This document shows positions 45,984 to 55,649 of a stretch of DNA of 64,000 nt, piece after piece. Under the pieces are notes generated by a model. That model did no database searches, had not been told where the DNA came from, and saw nothing but the letters and a program-made list of their open reading frames with translations. The DNA lies in assembly GCF_017874715.1 (NCBI RefSeq), contig NZ_JAGGLR010000019.1:124001-188000 (forward strand), written 5' to 3'. Position 1 is the first letter of the stretch; the number at the start of each line of letters is the position of its first letter. The DNA comes from Streptomyces iranensis (lineage in GTDB: Bacteria; Actinomycetota; Actinomycetes; Streptomycetales; Streptomycetaceae). Made by a program: the position numbers and the translations under genes.

Positions 45984-47816
45984 TCAGGCCGCCTGCTGGA
46001 GCTCCCGGCCCTCGGTCAGGTGCCGATGGGCGCAGGGCCGGCGCTCCGGGCGGCGGCCGCGGCGCAGCAGCCGGGGCAGGGCGAGCGAGACGAACCCCTC
46101 GGCCTGCATCGCGGCCAGCCCGATCCGCGGCAGGTCGCGGGTGTTGCGGAAGACCACGAAGCGCGGCTCCCAGCGCGGCTGGAACTTCGCGTTGAACTTG
46201 TACAGCGACTCGATCTGGAACCAGCGGGAGAGGAACACCAGCAGCGCCCGCCAGCCGCGCAGCACCGGGCCCGCGCCCAGCTTCTCGCCGCGCGCCAGCG
46301 CCGAGCGGAACATCGCGAAGTTCAGCGACACCCGCTCCACGCCCAGCTCGGGGGCGGCCCGCAGCGCGGCCACGATCAGCAGTTCGTTCATGCCCGGGTC
46401 GGCGCTCCGGTCGCGCCGCATCAGCTCCAGCGACATCCCGTCCCGGCCCCACGGCACGAAGTGCAGCACGGCCTTGAGATCCCCGTACGGGCCCTCCTCC
46501 GCGCCCTCGTCGGCGGCCTTGTGGGCGGTGGCGATGACCGCGTCCCCGTCCGCCTGGTCGCCGATCCGGCCCAGCGCCATCGAGAAGCCGCGCTCGGTGT
46601 CGGTGCCCCGCCAGTCGGCGGCGGCGCGCCGGATGGCTTCCAGTTCCCCGGGGCTCAGCTCGGTCGCGCGCCGCACCCGGGTCTGGTAGCCGGCCCGCTC
46701 GATCCGCTTGACCATCTGGCGCACATTGCGCATGGCGCGCCCGGAGAGGGTGAAGTCCGCCACATCGACGATGGCCTCGTCGCCGAGCTCCAGCGCGTCC
46801 AGGCCGGTCTCGCGGGTCCACACCTCGCCGCCGGTCTCGCTGCAGCCCATCACCGCCGGGGTCCAGGAGTGGGCCCGCGCCTCCTCCATGAAGCGGGCGA
46901 TCGCGCCGGGCCACGCCTCCACGTCGCCGACCGGGTCGCCGCTGGCGAGCATCACCCCGGAGACCACGCGGTAGCAGACCGCGGCCTTGCCGGTGGGGGA
47001 GAAGACCACGGCCTTGTCGCGGCGGAGCGCGAAGTGGCCGAGCGAGTCGCGGCGCCCGTGGGCGGCGAGCAGGCCCCGCAGCCGCTCCTCGTCCTCGGCG
47101 GTGAGGCGGGCGGCGGGGTGCTCGGGGCGGAAGGCGAGATAGGCGGTGGTGGCCACGGTCAGCAGGCCCAGCGCGCCGAGGGAGTAGCCGACGGTGTAGT
47201 CCGCGCCGTGGCGGTAGTCGACCGGGCCCTCGAAGCCGAACAGGCCCCACAGGACGTGCTCCAGCTGCTCGCCGAGCGACGGGCTTCCTTCGATGGCGTC
47301 CGGATGCGACCGGACGATGAGCAGCCCCACGGTGACGCTGACCGCGCCCATGATCACGAAGTTGGCCAGCGCCATCCAGCGGCTGCGCGGATCCGGCAGC
47401 GCCGCGAACTCGGCGCGGTAGCGGATCAGCACCCCCATCAGTACGAGGGAGAGGACCATGCCGATGACCGAGTGCCGGTAGAGCAGCTGTGCGGCGGCGC
47501 CGACCGGCAGCAGCCCCACGGCCGCGACCCAGGCCCGCCGCTTACGCCGTTTGAGCCCGTGGGCCAGCATCAGCAGCAGCAGACCGACCACGATCGAGGC
47601 GGCGGCCGCCAGGGAGCTCACGGCGCCCGGCAGCAGCTCGGCCAGCGCGTGCACCCTGCTGTGCCGCAGCCGGGGGAAGACGATGTCCATCAGCCCGATC
47701 AGCGTGCACGCGGTGCCGACGGCGGTGGGCACCGCCTCCGGCCTGGGGCCGCGTGGCAGGCGCCGTATCCGGGTGGGAACCTTCCCGGATGTTTCGGCAT
47801 CTTGACTGTCAGACAT
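45984..47816 (-). CDS. MprF/LysX-like phosphatidylglycerol aminoacyltransferase
   Basis: About 610 aa: an N-terminal membrane domain of six to seven helices and a C-terminal DUF2156/GNAT-like catalytic domain (from about 280), which transfers an amino acid from aminoacyl-tRNA to phosphatidylglycerol and lowers the surface charge. No lysyl-tRNA synthetase domain is fused, unlike mycobacterial LysX. ATG at 47816 preferred over a TTG at 47840. Confidence 0.85.
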   Translation of the reverse strand: MSDSQDAETSGKVPTRIRRLPRGPRPEAVPTAVGTACTLIGLMDIVFPRLRHSRVHALAELLPGAVSSLAAAASIVVGLLLLMLAHGLKRRKRRAWVAAVGLLPVGAAAQLLYRHSVIGMVLSLVLMGVLIRYRAEFAALPDPRSRWMALANFVIMGAVSVTVGLLIVRSHPDAIEGSPSLGEQLEHVLWGLFGFEGPVDYRHGADYTVGYSLGALGLLTVATTAYLAFRPEHPAARLTAEDEERLRGLLAAHGRRDSLGHFALRRDKAVVFSPTGKAAVCYRVVSGVMLASGDPVGDVEAWPGAIARFMEEARAHSWTPAVMGCSETGGEVWTRETGLDALELGDEAIVDVADFTLSGRAMRNVRQMVKRIERAGYQTRVRRATELSPGELEAIRRAAADWRGTDTERGFSMALGRIGDQADGDAVIATAHKAADEGAEEGPYGDLKAVLHFVPWGRDGMSLELMRRDRSADPGMNELLIVAALRAAPELGVERVSLNFAMFRSALARGEKLGAGPVLRGWRALLVFLSRWFQIESLYKFNAKFQPRWEPRFVVFRNTRDLPRIGLAAMQAEGFVSLALPRLLRRGRRPERRPCAHRHLTEGRELQQAA

Positions 47817-47984
47817 CTGTATTCCCGTCGCTTCGGTCAAGAGGATCTTCGGTTCTGTTGCGCGGTATCCGCACGATTTGCGCCCAGTAAGACGGCGTTT
47901 GAAGGAGTGGGGTTCACTGCCCGGCCATGGCTGGGAGGTTCCCCCGGCGGCACGGGGGGCCGGCCGCCCGGCAGAAAGATAGTG

Positions 47985-49127
47985 ATGGGTCTCACGAGCA
48001 ACAACATCGTGATCGCGGCAGCCGTCGCGGCGTTGCTGCTGTTCGCGGCCACGATATGGCTGTGGCCCCGGCTGGCCGGGCGCGGCGTGGCTCCCGTGCT
48101 CGGCCGGTTCGGCATGCTACTGGGCACGCAGCTGACCGTGTTCATGGCGTTCGGACTGTTCGCCAATCAGTCCTTCGGATTCTACGGATCCTGGTCCGAC
48201 CTCTTCGGTACGCAGGACGAGCCGGGTGTCGTGGTGGACCACGACACCCCGGGCACCCGGGTGCGGGTCACCGACACCCGCCACCTGGCCATGGACGGCG
48301 GCTCCTCGCCCAGGATCGCCGGGCGCATCGAGAAGGTGAAGATCCAGGGGCCGGTCTCCGGGATCGCCGGCCCGGCGTACATCTATCTGCCGCCGGAGTA
48401 CTTCCGGCCCGAGTACGCCCGTCGGACCTTTCCCGCCGCGCTGGTGCTGACGGGGTATCCGGGCACCACCGAGGCCCTCATCAATGGCCTGAAGTATCCA
48501 CAGCACTCGCACAAGCTGGTCAAAGCGGGGAGGATGCAGCCCCTCGTCCTGGTGATGATGCGGCCGACCGTCGCGCCGCCGCGCGACACCGAGTGCGTGG
48601 ACGTGCCCGGCGGGCCGCGGGCCGAGACGTTCTTCACCAGGGACCTGCCGAAGGCGGTGGCCGACCACTACCGCGTGGGCAAACGGGCCCGTAACTGGGG
48701 CGTCATCGGAAACTCCACCGGCGGCTACTGCGCCCTGAAGATGGCGATGCGCCACCCCGACGCGTTCTCGGCGGCGGCCGGGCTCTCCCCCTCGTACAAG
48801 GCCCCGATCGACGCGACCACGGGCGATCTCTTCGGCGGCAGCGAGCGGCTGGAGCGGGAGAACGACCTGATGTGGCGGCTGGACCACAAGCCGGCGCCGC
48901 CGGTCTCGCTGCTGGTGTCCAGCAGCGAGCGCGGTGAGCGGAACTACAAGGACACCGTGCGCTTCGTGAACAAGGTGAAGCGGCTCAACCGGCGCGGGGA
49001 GCCGACCCGGATCTCGTCGATCATCCTCGGCACCGGCGGCCACAACTTCAACACCTGGAAGCGGGAGGTTCCCGCCGCCCTGGAGTGGCTGGGCGGCCGC
49101 CTAAGCGCTCCGCTAGAAGGGCCCTGA
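47985..49127 (+). CDS. Membrane-anchored esterase (antigen 85/esterase D-like)
   Basis: 380 aa: two N-terminal membrane helices, then an alpha/beta hydrolase with nucleophile elbow GNSTGG and His in TGGHNFNTW. Family members are acyltransferases or esterases of the cell surface. Divergent from the MprF-like gene. Confidence 0.82.
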   Translation: MGLTSNNIVIAAAVAALLLFAATIWLWPRLAGRGVAPVLGRFGMLLGTQLTVFMAFGLFANQSFGFYGSWSDLFGTQDEPGVVVDHDTPGTRVRVTDTRHLAMDGGSSPRIAGRIEKVKIQGPVSGIAGPAYIYLPPEYFRPEYARRTFPAALVLTGYPGTTEALINGLKYPQHSHKLVKAGRMQPLVLVMMRPTVAPPRDTECVDVPGGPRAETFFTRDLPKAVADHYRVGKRARNWGVIGNSTGGYCALKMAMRHPDAFSAAAGLSPSYKAPIDATTGDLFGGSERLERENDLMWRLDHKPAPPVSLLVSSSERGERNYKDTVRFVNKVKRLNRRGEPTRISSIILGTGGHNFNTWKREVPAALEWLGGRLSAPLEGP

Positions 49128-49190
49128 GTGCGCTGAGTGCCCTGAGCTACCGTCGATCGTCTGCGGCGCCGCCGTGGCTGGTCGCCCACG

Positions 49191-49244
49191 CGGCGGAGCC
49201 GCATATCGACACAGCCGCGGCGGAGCCGCATATCGAAACAGCCC
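49191..49244. repeat. 27 bp direct repeat, two copies
   Basis: Units begin CGGCGGAGCCGCATATCGA and differ by one or two bases. A related motif, GCGGCGGAGCCGCG, recurs near 56150 within the expanded repeat, so both belong to one family of short intergenic repeats. It lies between the esterase and the convergent ABC gene. Confidence 0.7.
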
Positions 49245-49298
49245 CGCGCCCCTTCAGGGCGCCTCAGGAGCGGCCCTGGCCAATGGGGGCGAAGCCCC

Positions 49299-50456
49299 CT
49301 ACACGTCGGCGACGGTCTGGAGCTGGACCTCGCCGCGGGCGATGCCGCCCGCGTCGGCGTCGATCGAGCGGCGGAGGGCCTCGTGGAGCCGGGCCGGGGT
49401 GAGCACGCCGAGGAAGCGGTCGTCGGCCAGCACCGCGATCCAGCCCGCGTCGTGCTGGAGCATCGTGCTGAACGCCTGCTTGAGCGGCGCCCCCACCGGC
49501 AGCCACGCCTCCATCCGGCGCGCGTGGTCCCGTACGGTGCCCCGCGCGCCGTCGGCCGCCTCCGCCGGGATCCAGCCGTGCAGCCGCTCCGCGTCGTCCA
49601 GGACGACGGCCCAACGCGCCCCATCCGCGGCCAGCTTGGCGGCCGCCTTGGAGAGCGGGTCGTCCAGGTGGACCACGGGCGGCTGGGTCAGGTCGCCGGG
49701 TTCGATGGGGGTGACCGACAGCCGCTTCAGCCCGCGGTCCGCGCCGACGAAGTCGGCCACATACGGGGTGGCGGGCGCGCCCAGCACCGTGGCCGGGGTG
49801 TCGAACTGCTCGATCCGCCCCGAGCCGTAGACCGCGATGCGGTCCCCGAGCCGGACCGCCTCCTCGATGTCATGGGTGACGAACAGCACGGTCTTGCGCA
49901 CCTGTGACTGAAGTCGCAGGAATTCGGTCTGGAGATGCTCGCGGACGACCGGGTCGACCGCGCCGAACGGCTCGTCCATCAGCAGCACCGGCGGATCCGC
50001 GGCCAGCGCGCGGGCCACGCCGACGCGCTGCCGCTGACCGCCGGAGAGCTGATCGGGGTAGCGGTCGCCGTAGACGGACGGGTCGAGGCCGACCAGATCC
50101 AGCAGCTCGGCGGCGCGCTCCCGCCCCTTCTTCCGCTGCCAGCCCAGCAGATGCGGCACGGTCGAGGTGTTCTCCAGCACGGTCTTGTGCGGGAAGAGCC
50201 CGACCTGCTGGATGACATAGCCGATACGGCGGCGCAGGGCGACCGGATCCGCCTCGGCGATGTCCTCGCCGTCCACCAGGATCCGCCCCGATGTCGGCTC
50301 GATGAGCCGGTTCACCATCTTCATCGTCGTCGTCTTGCCACAGCCAGAGGGGCCGACGAGGGTGACCAGCTCGCCCTCCGACACCTCGAAGGAGAGGTCG
50401 TCCACGGCCGTCGTGCCATCGGCGTAGCGCTTGGTGACATGCTCGAAACGGATCAT
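49299..50456 (-). CDS. Glycine betaine/choline ABC importer, ATP-binding protein (OpuCA/ProV-like)
   Basis: ATPase of an osmoprotectant importer. Walker A GPSGCGKTT, signature LSGGQRQRVGVARAL and Walker B LLMDEPFGAVD; two CBS domains (from about residue 235) act as ionic-strength sensors in the family. ATG at 50456 gives the standard N-terminus MIRFEHVTKRY. Divergent from the permease genes. Confidence 0.88.
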   Translation of the reverse strand: MIRFEHVTKRYADGTTAVDDLSFEVSEGELVTLVGPSGCGKTTTMKMVNRLIEPTSGRILVDGEDIAEADPVALRRRIGYVIQQVGLFPHKTVLENTSTVPHLLGWQRKKGRERAAELLDLVGLDPSVYGDRYPDQLSGGQRQRVGVARALAADPPVLLMDEPFGAVDPVVREHLQTEFLRLQSQVRKTVLFVTHDIEEAVRLGDRIAVYGSGRIEQFDTPATVLGAPATPYVADFVGADRGLKRLSVTPIEPGDLTQPPVVHLDDPLSKAAAKLAADGARWAVVLDDAERLHGWIPAEAADGARGTVRDHARRMEAWLPVGAPLKQAFSTMLQHDAGWIAVLADDRFLGVLTPARLHEALRRSIDADAGGIARGEVQLQTVADV

Positions 50457-50596
50457 GGCTCCCCATTGTTGCCGCATTCGTGGCAGACATTGTTGCTGTT
50501 GTGTGGCGATCGGACGAGATTGTCATCTCCCGGGGTTAGGGTCACCTGGAATTGGGATGAGCAACCGGCCCGCGACCCGACGGGGGAGGTGAGCGT

Positions 50597-51280
50597 ATGG
50601 CCGACGGAAACTGTCTGATCAGTAACGAGTGGATATGCGGTGAGTATGTACGCACACGCGGTCAAGAGCTGACGGACGCGACGCTCGAGCATGTATGGAT
50701 CACGCTCGCCTCGGTGGCGATCGGCCTTCTGGTCGCCTTTCCGCTGGCGCTGCTGGCCCGCCGCTGGCGGCCGGTGGCGGGGCCGGTGCTGGGACTGACC
50801 ACGATCCTCTACACGGTGCCGTCGCTGGCGATGTTCTCGCTGCTGCTGCCCGTGTTCGGAGTATCGGCCGCGGTGGTGATCACCGGTCTGGTGCTCTATT
50901 CGCTCACGATCCTGGTGCGCAACATCATGGCCGGTCTCGCCTCGGTGCCCGAGGAGGCGCGGGAGGCAGCCCGGGGCATGGGGTACGGCCCGCTGCGGCT
51001 GCTCTTCGGCGTGGAGCTGCCCCTCGCGCTGCCCGCGCTGATGGCCGGGCTGCGGATCACCACCGTCTCCACGGTCTCGCTCACCACGGTGGGCGCGATC
51101 ATCGGATACGGCGGCCTGGGCAACCTCATCTACGAGGGCATGCGCAGCTTCTTCAAGGCCGAGGTGCTCACCGCCTCGGTGCTGTGCGTGGCGCTGGCGG
51201 TGGTGGCGGATCTGCTGCTGCTCGGCCTCCAGCGGCTGCTGACGCCGTGGGCACGCAAGAGTCGGAAGGGCACCACCTGA
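50597..51280 (+). CDS. Osmoprotectant ABC permease (OpuCB-like)
   Basis: 227 aa with six membrane helices and the EAA-loop EEAREAARGMGYGPLRLLFG. First of two permeases; its stop overlaps the next start (TGATG). Confidence 0.88.
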   Translation: MADGNCLISNEWICGEYVRTRGQELTDATLEHVWITLASVAIGLLVAFPLALLARRWRPVAGPVLGLTTILYTVPSLAMFSLLLPVFGVSAAVVITGLVLYSLTILVRNIMAGLASVPEEAREAARGMGYGPLRLLFGVELPLALPALMAGLRITTVSTVSLTTVGAIIGYGGLGNLIYEGMRSFFKAEVLTASVLCVALAVVADLLLLGLQRLLTPWARKSRKGTT

Positions 51281-52017
51281 TGGACGTCGTCGCCAAGGCG
51301 TGGACCTGGCTGGCCACCGGGTCGCACTGGGCGGGCCCCGACGGGGTGTGGCACCGGCTGGGCCAGCATCTGTTCCTGACCTTCGTCTGCCTGGCGATCT
51401 CCTGCGCGGTGGCGCTGCCGATCGCCGTGGCCCTCGGCCATATCGGCAAGGGCGGCGCGCTCGCGGTGAACATCTCCAACGCGGGGCGCGCCGTGCCCAC
51501 CTTCGCCGTACTGGTGCTGTTGCTGCTCAGCCCGCTGGGGACGCACGGCCAATGGCCCACGATCATCGCGCTGGTGCTGTTCGCCATCCCGCCGCTGCTC
51601 ACCAACGCCTATGTCGGGGTGAGCGAGGCGGACCGGGAGGTCGTGGAGGCGGCCCGCGGCATGGGGATGACCGGCGGCCAGCTGATCCGCAGGGTCGAGC
51701 TGCCGCTGGCGTTCCCGCTCATCATGACGGGCGTACGGACGGCCGCGGTGCAGGTCGTGGCCACCGCGACGCTGGCCGCGCTGCCCGGCGGCGGCGGTCT
51801 CGGGCGGATCATCACGGCGGGCTTCCGGCTCACCGACACCCCGCAGGTGGTGGCCGGTGCGGTGCTGGTCGCGTCCCTCGCGCTGGTGGTCGAGGGCGTC
51901 TTCGTAACTCTGGGCCTGGTGCTCGACCCGATGCGGCGCAGGACGGGGCGGCGGTCGACCGCGGCCCGGCGTCCGCCCGCCGACCAGGCGCCGGCCTCAC
52001 CGGCGCTCACGACGTAG
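51280..52017 (+). CDS. Osmoprotectant ABC permease (OpuCD-like)
   Basis: 245 aa with six membrane helices and the EAA loop ADREVVEAARGMGMTGGQL. Pairs with the upstream permease. The C-terminus is a basic, Pro-rich tail. Confidence 0.88.
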   Translation: MDVVAKAWTWLATGSHWAGPDGVWHRLGQHLFLTFVCLAISCAVALPIAVALGHIGKGGALAVNISNAGRAVPTFAVLVLLLLSPLGTHGQWPTIIALVLFAIPPLLTNAYVGVSEADREVVEAARGMGMTGGQLIRRVELPLAFPLIMTGVRTAAVQVVATATLAALPGGGGLGRIITAGFRLTDTPQVVAGAVLVASLALVVEGVFVTLGLVLDPMRRRTGRRSTAARRPPADQAPASPALTT

Positions 52018-52071
52018 AACCCGCGGGCCGAGCCCTCCCGCGACCGGGCGTGAAGGCGTGCGGACACCCAG

Positions 52072-52175
52072 GGCGGACAGCGCGGACAGCGCGGAGAGCG
52101 CGGATGACGCATAGATCGCGGATGACGCGGAAAGCGCGGATGACGCGGAATGCGCCGACAACGCGGCCACACAAC
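52072..52175. repeat. Minisatellite of GCGCGGATGAC-type units
   Basis: About eight degenerate units of 9-15 bp (GCGCGGACA, GCGCGGATGAC) between the permease and the binding-protein genes. No gene or hairpin found; it may influence the spacing of the operon transcript. Confidence 0.6.
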
Positions 52176-52202
52176 CGCGGCCACAACAACGGATGGGGAA
52201 CC

Positions 52203-53162
52203 ATGAGAAAGATCAATCGGGCGGCGGCCGCCGTGGCGGGGGTCGCGGCGCTGGCAGCGGGGCTGACCGCCTGCGGCGGGGACAGTCTGGAGAAGTCGAG
52301 CGGCGGCGACAGCTCCGGTAAACCGGGCAAGGGCTCGCTGGTGATCGGATCCGCCTCCTTCTCCGAGTCGAAGATCCTCGCGGAGCTGTACGCGGGGGTT
52401 CTGAAGGACACCGGCTATTCCACTTCGATCAAGACGGTGGACGCCCGTGAGCTGTATGAACCGGCCCTGGAGAAGGGCCAGATGGATGTCGTGCCGGAGT
52501 ACGCGGCGACGCTGGCCGAATTCCTCAACCAGAAGAAGAACGGGTCGAATGCCGCCCCGGTGGCCTCCTCGGATGTGACCAAGACGGTCGCGGCGCTGCG
52601 GAAGCTCGCCGAACCGCGCGGGCTGAAGGTGCTGGAGCCCGGCAAGGCCGTGGACCAGAACGCCTTCGCGGTCAGCGCTGACTTCGCCAAGAAGCACGAT
52701 CTCAAGACCCTCTCCGACCTCGGGAAGTCCAAGCAGAAGGTCACCCTGGCGGCGGGCGACGAATGCCCCAAGCGGCCCTTCTGCCAGCCGGGTCTGGAGA
52801 AGAAGTACGGCATCGACATCGCCGGGATCGACCCCCTGGACATCGGCAGCGTCCAGGCCAAGCAGGCCGTCAAGGACGGCAAGGACCAGATGGTCCTGAC
52901 CACGACCACGGACAGCACGCTGGATCAGTTCGGGCTCGTGCTGCTCGGCGACGACAAAAATCTGCAGAATGCCGACAACGTACTTCCCGTGGTGAATGCG
53001 AAGTCCGCCGGTTCACAGAAGATCGCGGACTCGCTGAACAAGCTCACCAAGGTGCTGACGACCGCCGATCTCAGGGAACTCAACAAGAAAGTTGACGCCG
53101 AGCGGCTCAAGCCGGCGGATGTCGCCGACGACTACCTGCGGGACAAGGGGCTGGTGAAGTAG
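52203..53162 (+). CDS. Osmoprotectant-binding lipoprotein (OpuCC-like)
   Basis: 319 aa. Signal peptide with lipobox LTAC (lipid-attached Cys at about residue 24), then an OpuAC/OpuCC fold. Binds glycine betaine, choline or carnitine outside the membrane and passes it to the permeases upstream. Last gene of the transporter unit. Confidence 0.88.
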   Translation: MRKINRAAAAVAGVAALAAGLTACGGDSLEKSSGGDSSGKPGKGSLVIGSASFSESKILAELYAGVLKDTGYSTSIKTVDARELYEPALEKGQMDVVPEYAATLAEFLNQKKNGSNAAPVASSDVTKTVAALRKLAEPRGLKVLEPGKAVDQNAFAVSADFAKKHDLKTLSDLGKSKQKVTLAAGDECPKRPFCQPGLEKKYGIDIAGIDPLDIGSVQAKQAVKDGKDQMVLTTTTDSTLDQFGLVLLGDDKNLQNADNVLPVVNAKSAGSQKIADSLNKLTKVLTTADLRELNKKVDAERLKPADVADDYLRDKGLVK

Positions 53163-53303
53163 GATCAAATCCCTGCTCGGGAGGGCTTGGCAGGGCTCGG
53201 CAAGGGATCTCGGCCGCGCAACCGCCGTATTTGCCAACGGATTGACAACAGATCTGGCCCGGCGGGCACCCAAGCGACCCCTTAGCACGGTAAGTTTCGG
53301 GCC

Positions 53304-54431
53304 ATGCCACGTGGACGCCACCGCCAATCCCCACCCCTGCACAGGCTCCTCCCCTCCGCTTCGGTCGCAGTCGCGTCAATAACCTGCGCCGCCGGTGCCT
53401 GGCTGGTCGGCGACACGGTCGTGATCCGTGGGCTGGCCGCGACCGCGGCCGGCGCCGCGGTCGTCGGCGCCGTCCTGATGCGCCGTTGGGACCGCTCGGC
53501 CGGCCGCCGGGTCGCGGAGGCCGCGAGCGAGACCGCGCGCCAGGAGATGAAGTACGAGGAGCGGATCGCGGAGCTCGAGGCGGACGCCGAGAAGGCGAGC
53601 GAGCTTCGCGGCGCGCTCAACACCCGGCTGCGCGCCAAGCGCGCCGAGCTCGCCCGGCTGCGCAACGAGCACGCCGAGCTGCTGCGCCGCTACGCCACGG
53701 CCGAGACCGAGCGGGCCAGCGCCCTGGAGGGCCGCCGCCGGCTCGCGCTGGAGGCCGCGTCCCCGGCGAAGGAGCTGGAGGCTGCCGGGTCCGCCGGGTC
53801 CGCGGAATCCGTCGACTCCGTCGACTCCGACGACGAGCGGGACGAGGTCCTCACCGGGCTGCCGTCGGCCGCTGCGTACGCCAAGGCCGACGAGGCGCTG
53901 AGCCGGCTCAGGGAGAGCGCCCGACGGCAGAAGGAGCGGCGGGAGCAGGCCGCCGCCGCGGCCGCCCGGACCGAGGCTGCGGAGCAGGCCCCGGAGCAGA
54001 ACGCGGATCAGGACGCGGATCAGGACGACCGTAAGGGCCCACGCGAGAGCCGGGGCAAGGACGGTGCCGCAACGCTGGGGAAGCCCCCGGCGGCCGGCGG
54101 GCAGGACGGCGACGGCCCGCAGGAGCCGCGCGCCCACGCCCGTACGGCCGCCTCGGCGGTGGTGCCGTATGCCGCGGCCCGCCGGGCCGCCTCCCGTTCG
54201 GAGAGCGGCTTCGACTACTTCGGCACCCAGAAGAAGCAAACGAAGAAGCAGAAGCGGGAGCCCGAACCGGCTGCCGAGGAGGATCTCGCGGATGTGATCG
54301 GCGACGAGACCCTGGCGGAGACCAAGAAGGCGGAGGCCAAGAAGGGCGCGGTGGGCGAGGTCATCGATCTGACCGAGCACGACGAGACGGAGCAGATCGA
54401 TCTCGGGGAGCTGCGCAGCGCGATCTCGTGA
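53304..54431 (+). CDS. Coiled-coil membrane protein, hypothetical
   Basis: 375 aa: two adjacent membrane helices (about 18-58), then a coiled coil (about 72-150, Glu/Arg/Ala heptads), a disordered Ala/Glu/Gln/Asp-rich region, and a C-terminal acidic segment ending EIDLGELRSAIS-like (KGAVGEVIDLTEHDETEQID in part). A wall- or cytoskeleton-linked role is conceivable; unknown family. Confidence 0.65.
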   Translation: MPRGRHRQSPPLHRLLPSASVAVASITCAAGAWLVGDTVVIRGLAATAAGAAVVGAVLMRRWDRSAGRRVAEAASETARQEMKYEERIAELEADAEKASELRGALNTRLRAKRAELARLRNEHAELLRRYATAETERASALEGRRRLALEAASPAKELEAAGSAGSAESVDSVDSDDERDEVLTGLPSAAAYAKADEALSRLRESARRQKERREQAAAAAARTEAAEQAPEQNADQDADQDDRKGPRESRGKDGAATLGKPPAAGGQDGDGPQEPRAHARTAASAVVPYAAARRAASRSESGFDYFGTQKKQTKKQKREPEPAAEEDLADVIGDETLAETKKAEAKKGAVGEVIDLTEHDETEQIDLGELRSAIS

Positions 54432-54485
54432 GGGCTCGCCCGCGCGGCTCGCCCGCGTGTTGATCGGCTACTCGTCGATGATCAG

Positions 54486-55628
54486 CTACTTGTCGATGTC
54501 GCCGACGACGAAGAAGAGCGACCCCAGGATCGCCACCATGTCGGCGACGAGCGTGCCCGGCAGCAGCTCGGTGAGCGCCTGGATGTTGTTGTACGACGCC
54601 GAGCGGAGCTTGAGCCGGTACGGCGTCTTCTCGCCCTTGGAGACGAGGTAGTAGCCGTTGAGGCCGAGCGGGTTCTCGGTCCAGGCGTAGGTGTGGCCCT
54701 CGGGCGCCTTGAGCACCTTCGGCAGCCGCTGGTTGATCGGCCCCGGCGGGAGCTCGTCCAGCCGGTCCAGGCAGGCGTCGGCCAGCGCCAGCGAGGCGTG
54801 CGTCTGCTCCAGCAGGCATTCGAACCGGGCGAGGCAGTCGCCCTCGTCGCGGATGGCGACCTCGAGGACGTCCCTCAGCTCGGCGTAGGCCAGATACGGC
54901 TCGTCGCGCCGCAGATCGAAGTCGACGCCCGAGGCCCGCGCGATGGGGCCGCTGACCCCGTACGCGTGCACCGTCTCGCGGGCCAGGACGCCGACGCCGC
55001 GGGTGCGGCCCCGGAAGATCTCGTTGCCGAGCACCAGGTCGTCGTACACGCCCATCCGCGAGCGCACCTCGGCCACGGCCTGCCGGGCCCGGCCCAGCCA
55101 GCCCGCGGGGAGGTCGTCCTTGAGGCCGCCGACCCGGTTGAACATGTAGTGCATCCGGCCGCCGGAGATCTCCTCCATGACGTGCTGGAGGTCCTCGCGC
55201 TCCCGGAACGCGTAGAAGATCGGCGTGATGCCGCCCAGCTCCAGCGGGTAGGAACCGAGGAACATCAGGTGGTTCAGGACCCGGTTGAGCTCGGCGAGGA
55301 GCGTACGGGTCCACACCGCGCGCTCGGGGACCTCCATGCCCAGCATCCGCTCGACGGCGAGCACGACGCCGAGTTCGTTGGAGAAGGCGGAGAGCCAGTC
55401 GTGACGGTTGGCGAGCATGATGATCTGGCGGTAGTCGCGCGCCTCGAAGAGCTTCTCCGCGCCCCGGTGCATATAGCCGATCACCGGCTCGGCGCTCTGG
55501 ATCCGCTCCCCGTCGAGGACCAGCCGCAGTCGTAGCACTCCGTGGGTGGAGGGGTGCTGTGGGCCGATGTTGAGCACCATGTCCGTGCTCTCGGCGGCGC
55601 CGCCGATGCCGACTGTCGTCTCCGTCAT
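54486..55628 (-). CDS. nuoD: NADH-quinone oxidoreductase subunit D paralogue
   Basis: 380 aa, 49 kDa-subunit family of complex I: NIGPQHPSTHGVLR and GYMHRGAEKLFE (R55 in the segment that in mitochondria is methylated). It is isolated, with no nuoA-N genes nearby; a second set elsewhere is expected. The C-terminus ends FFVVGDIDK, and [NiFe] hydrogenase-type Cys residues are absent as in complex I. Shares its strand with the methyltransferase upstream. Confidence 0.88.
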   Translation of the reverse strand: MTETTVGIGGAAESTDMVLNIGPQHPSTHGVLRLRLVLDGERIQSAEPVIGYMHRGAEKLFEARDYRQIIMLANRHDWLSAFSNELGVVLAVERMLGMEVPERAVWTRTLLAELNRVLNHLMFLGSYPLELGGITPIFYAFREREDLQHVMEEISGGRMHYMFNRVGGLKDDLPAGWLGRARQAVAEVRSRMGVYDDLVLGNEIFRGRTRGVGVLARETVHAYGVSGPIARASGVDFDLRRDEPYLAYAELRDVLEVAIRDEGDCLARFECLLEQTHASLALADACLDRLDELPPGPINQRLPKVLKAPEGHTYAWTENPLGLNGYYLVSKGEKTPYRLKLRSASYNNIQALTELLPGTLVADMVAILGSLFFVVGDIDK

Positions 55629-55649
55629 GCGTACCAGTCTCTCAGCTAC

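Noticed and set aside
46020..49127. Very long plus-strand open frame across the MprF-like gene into the esterase
   Set aside because: The first ~1960 bases are antisense to a well-supported gene and translate to low-complexity Gly/His/Arg; only the part from 47985 has a ribosome site and a real protein.
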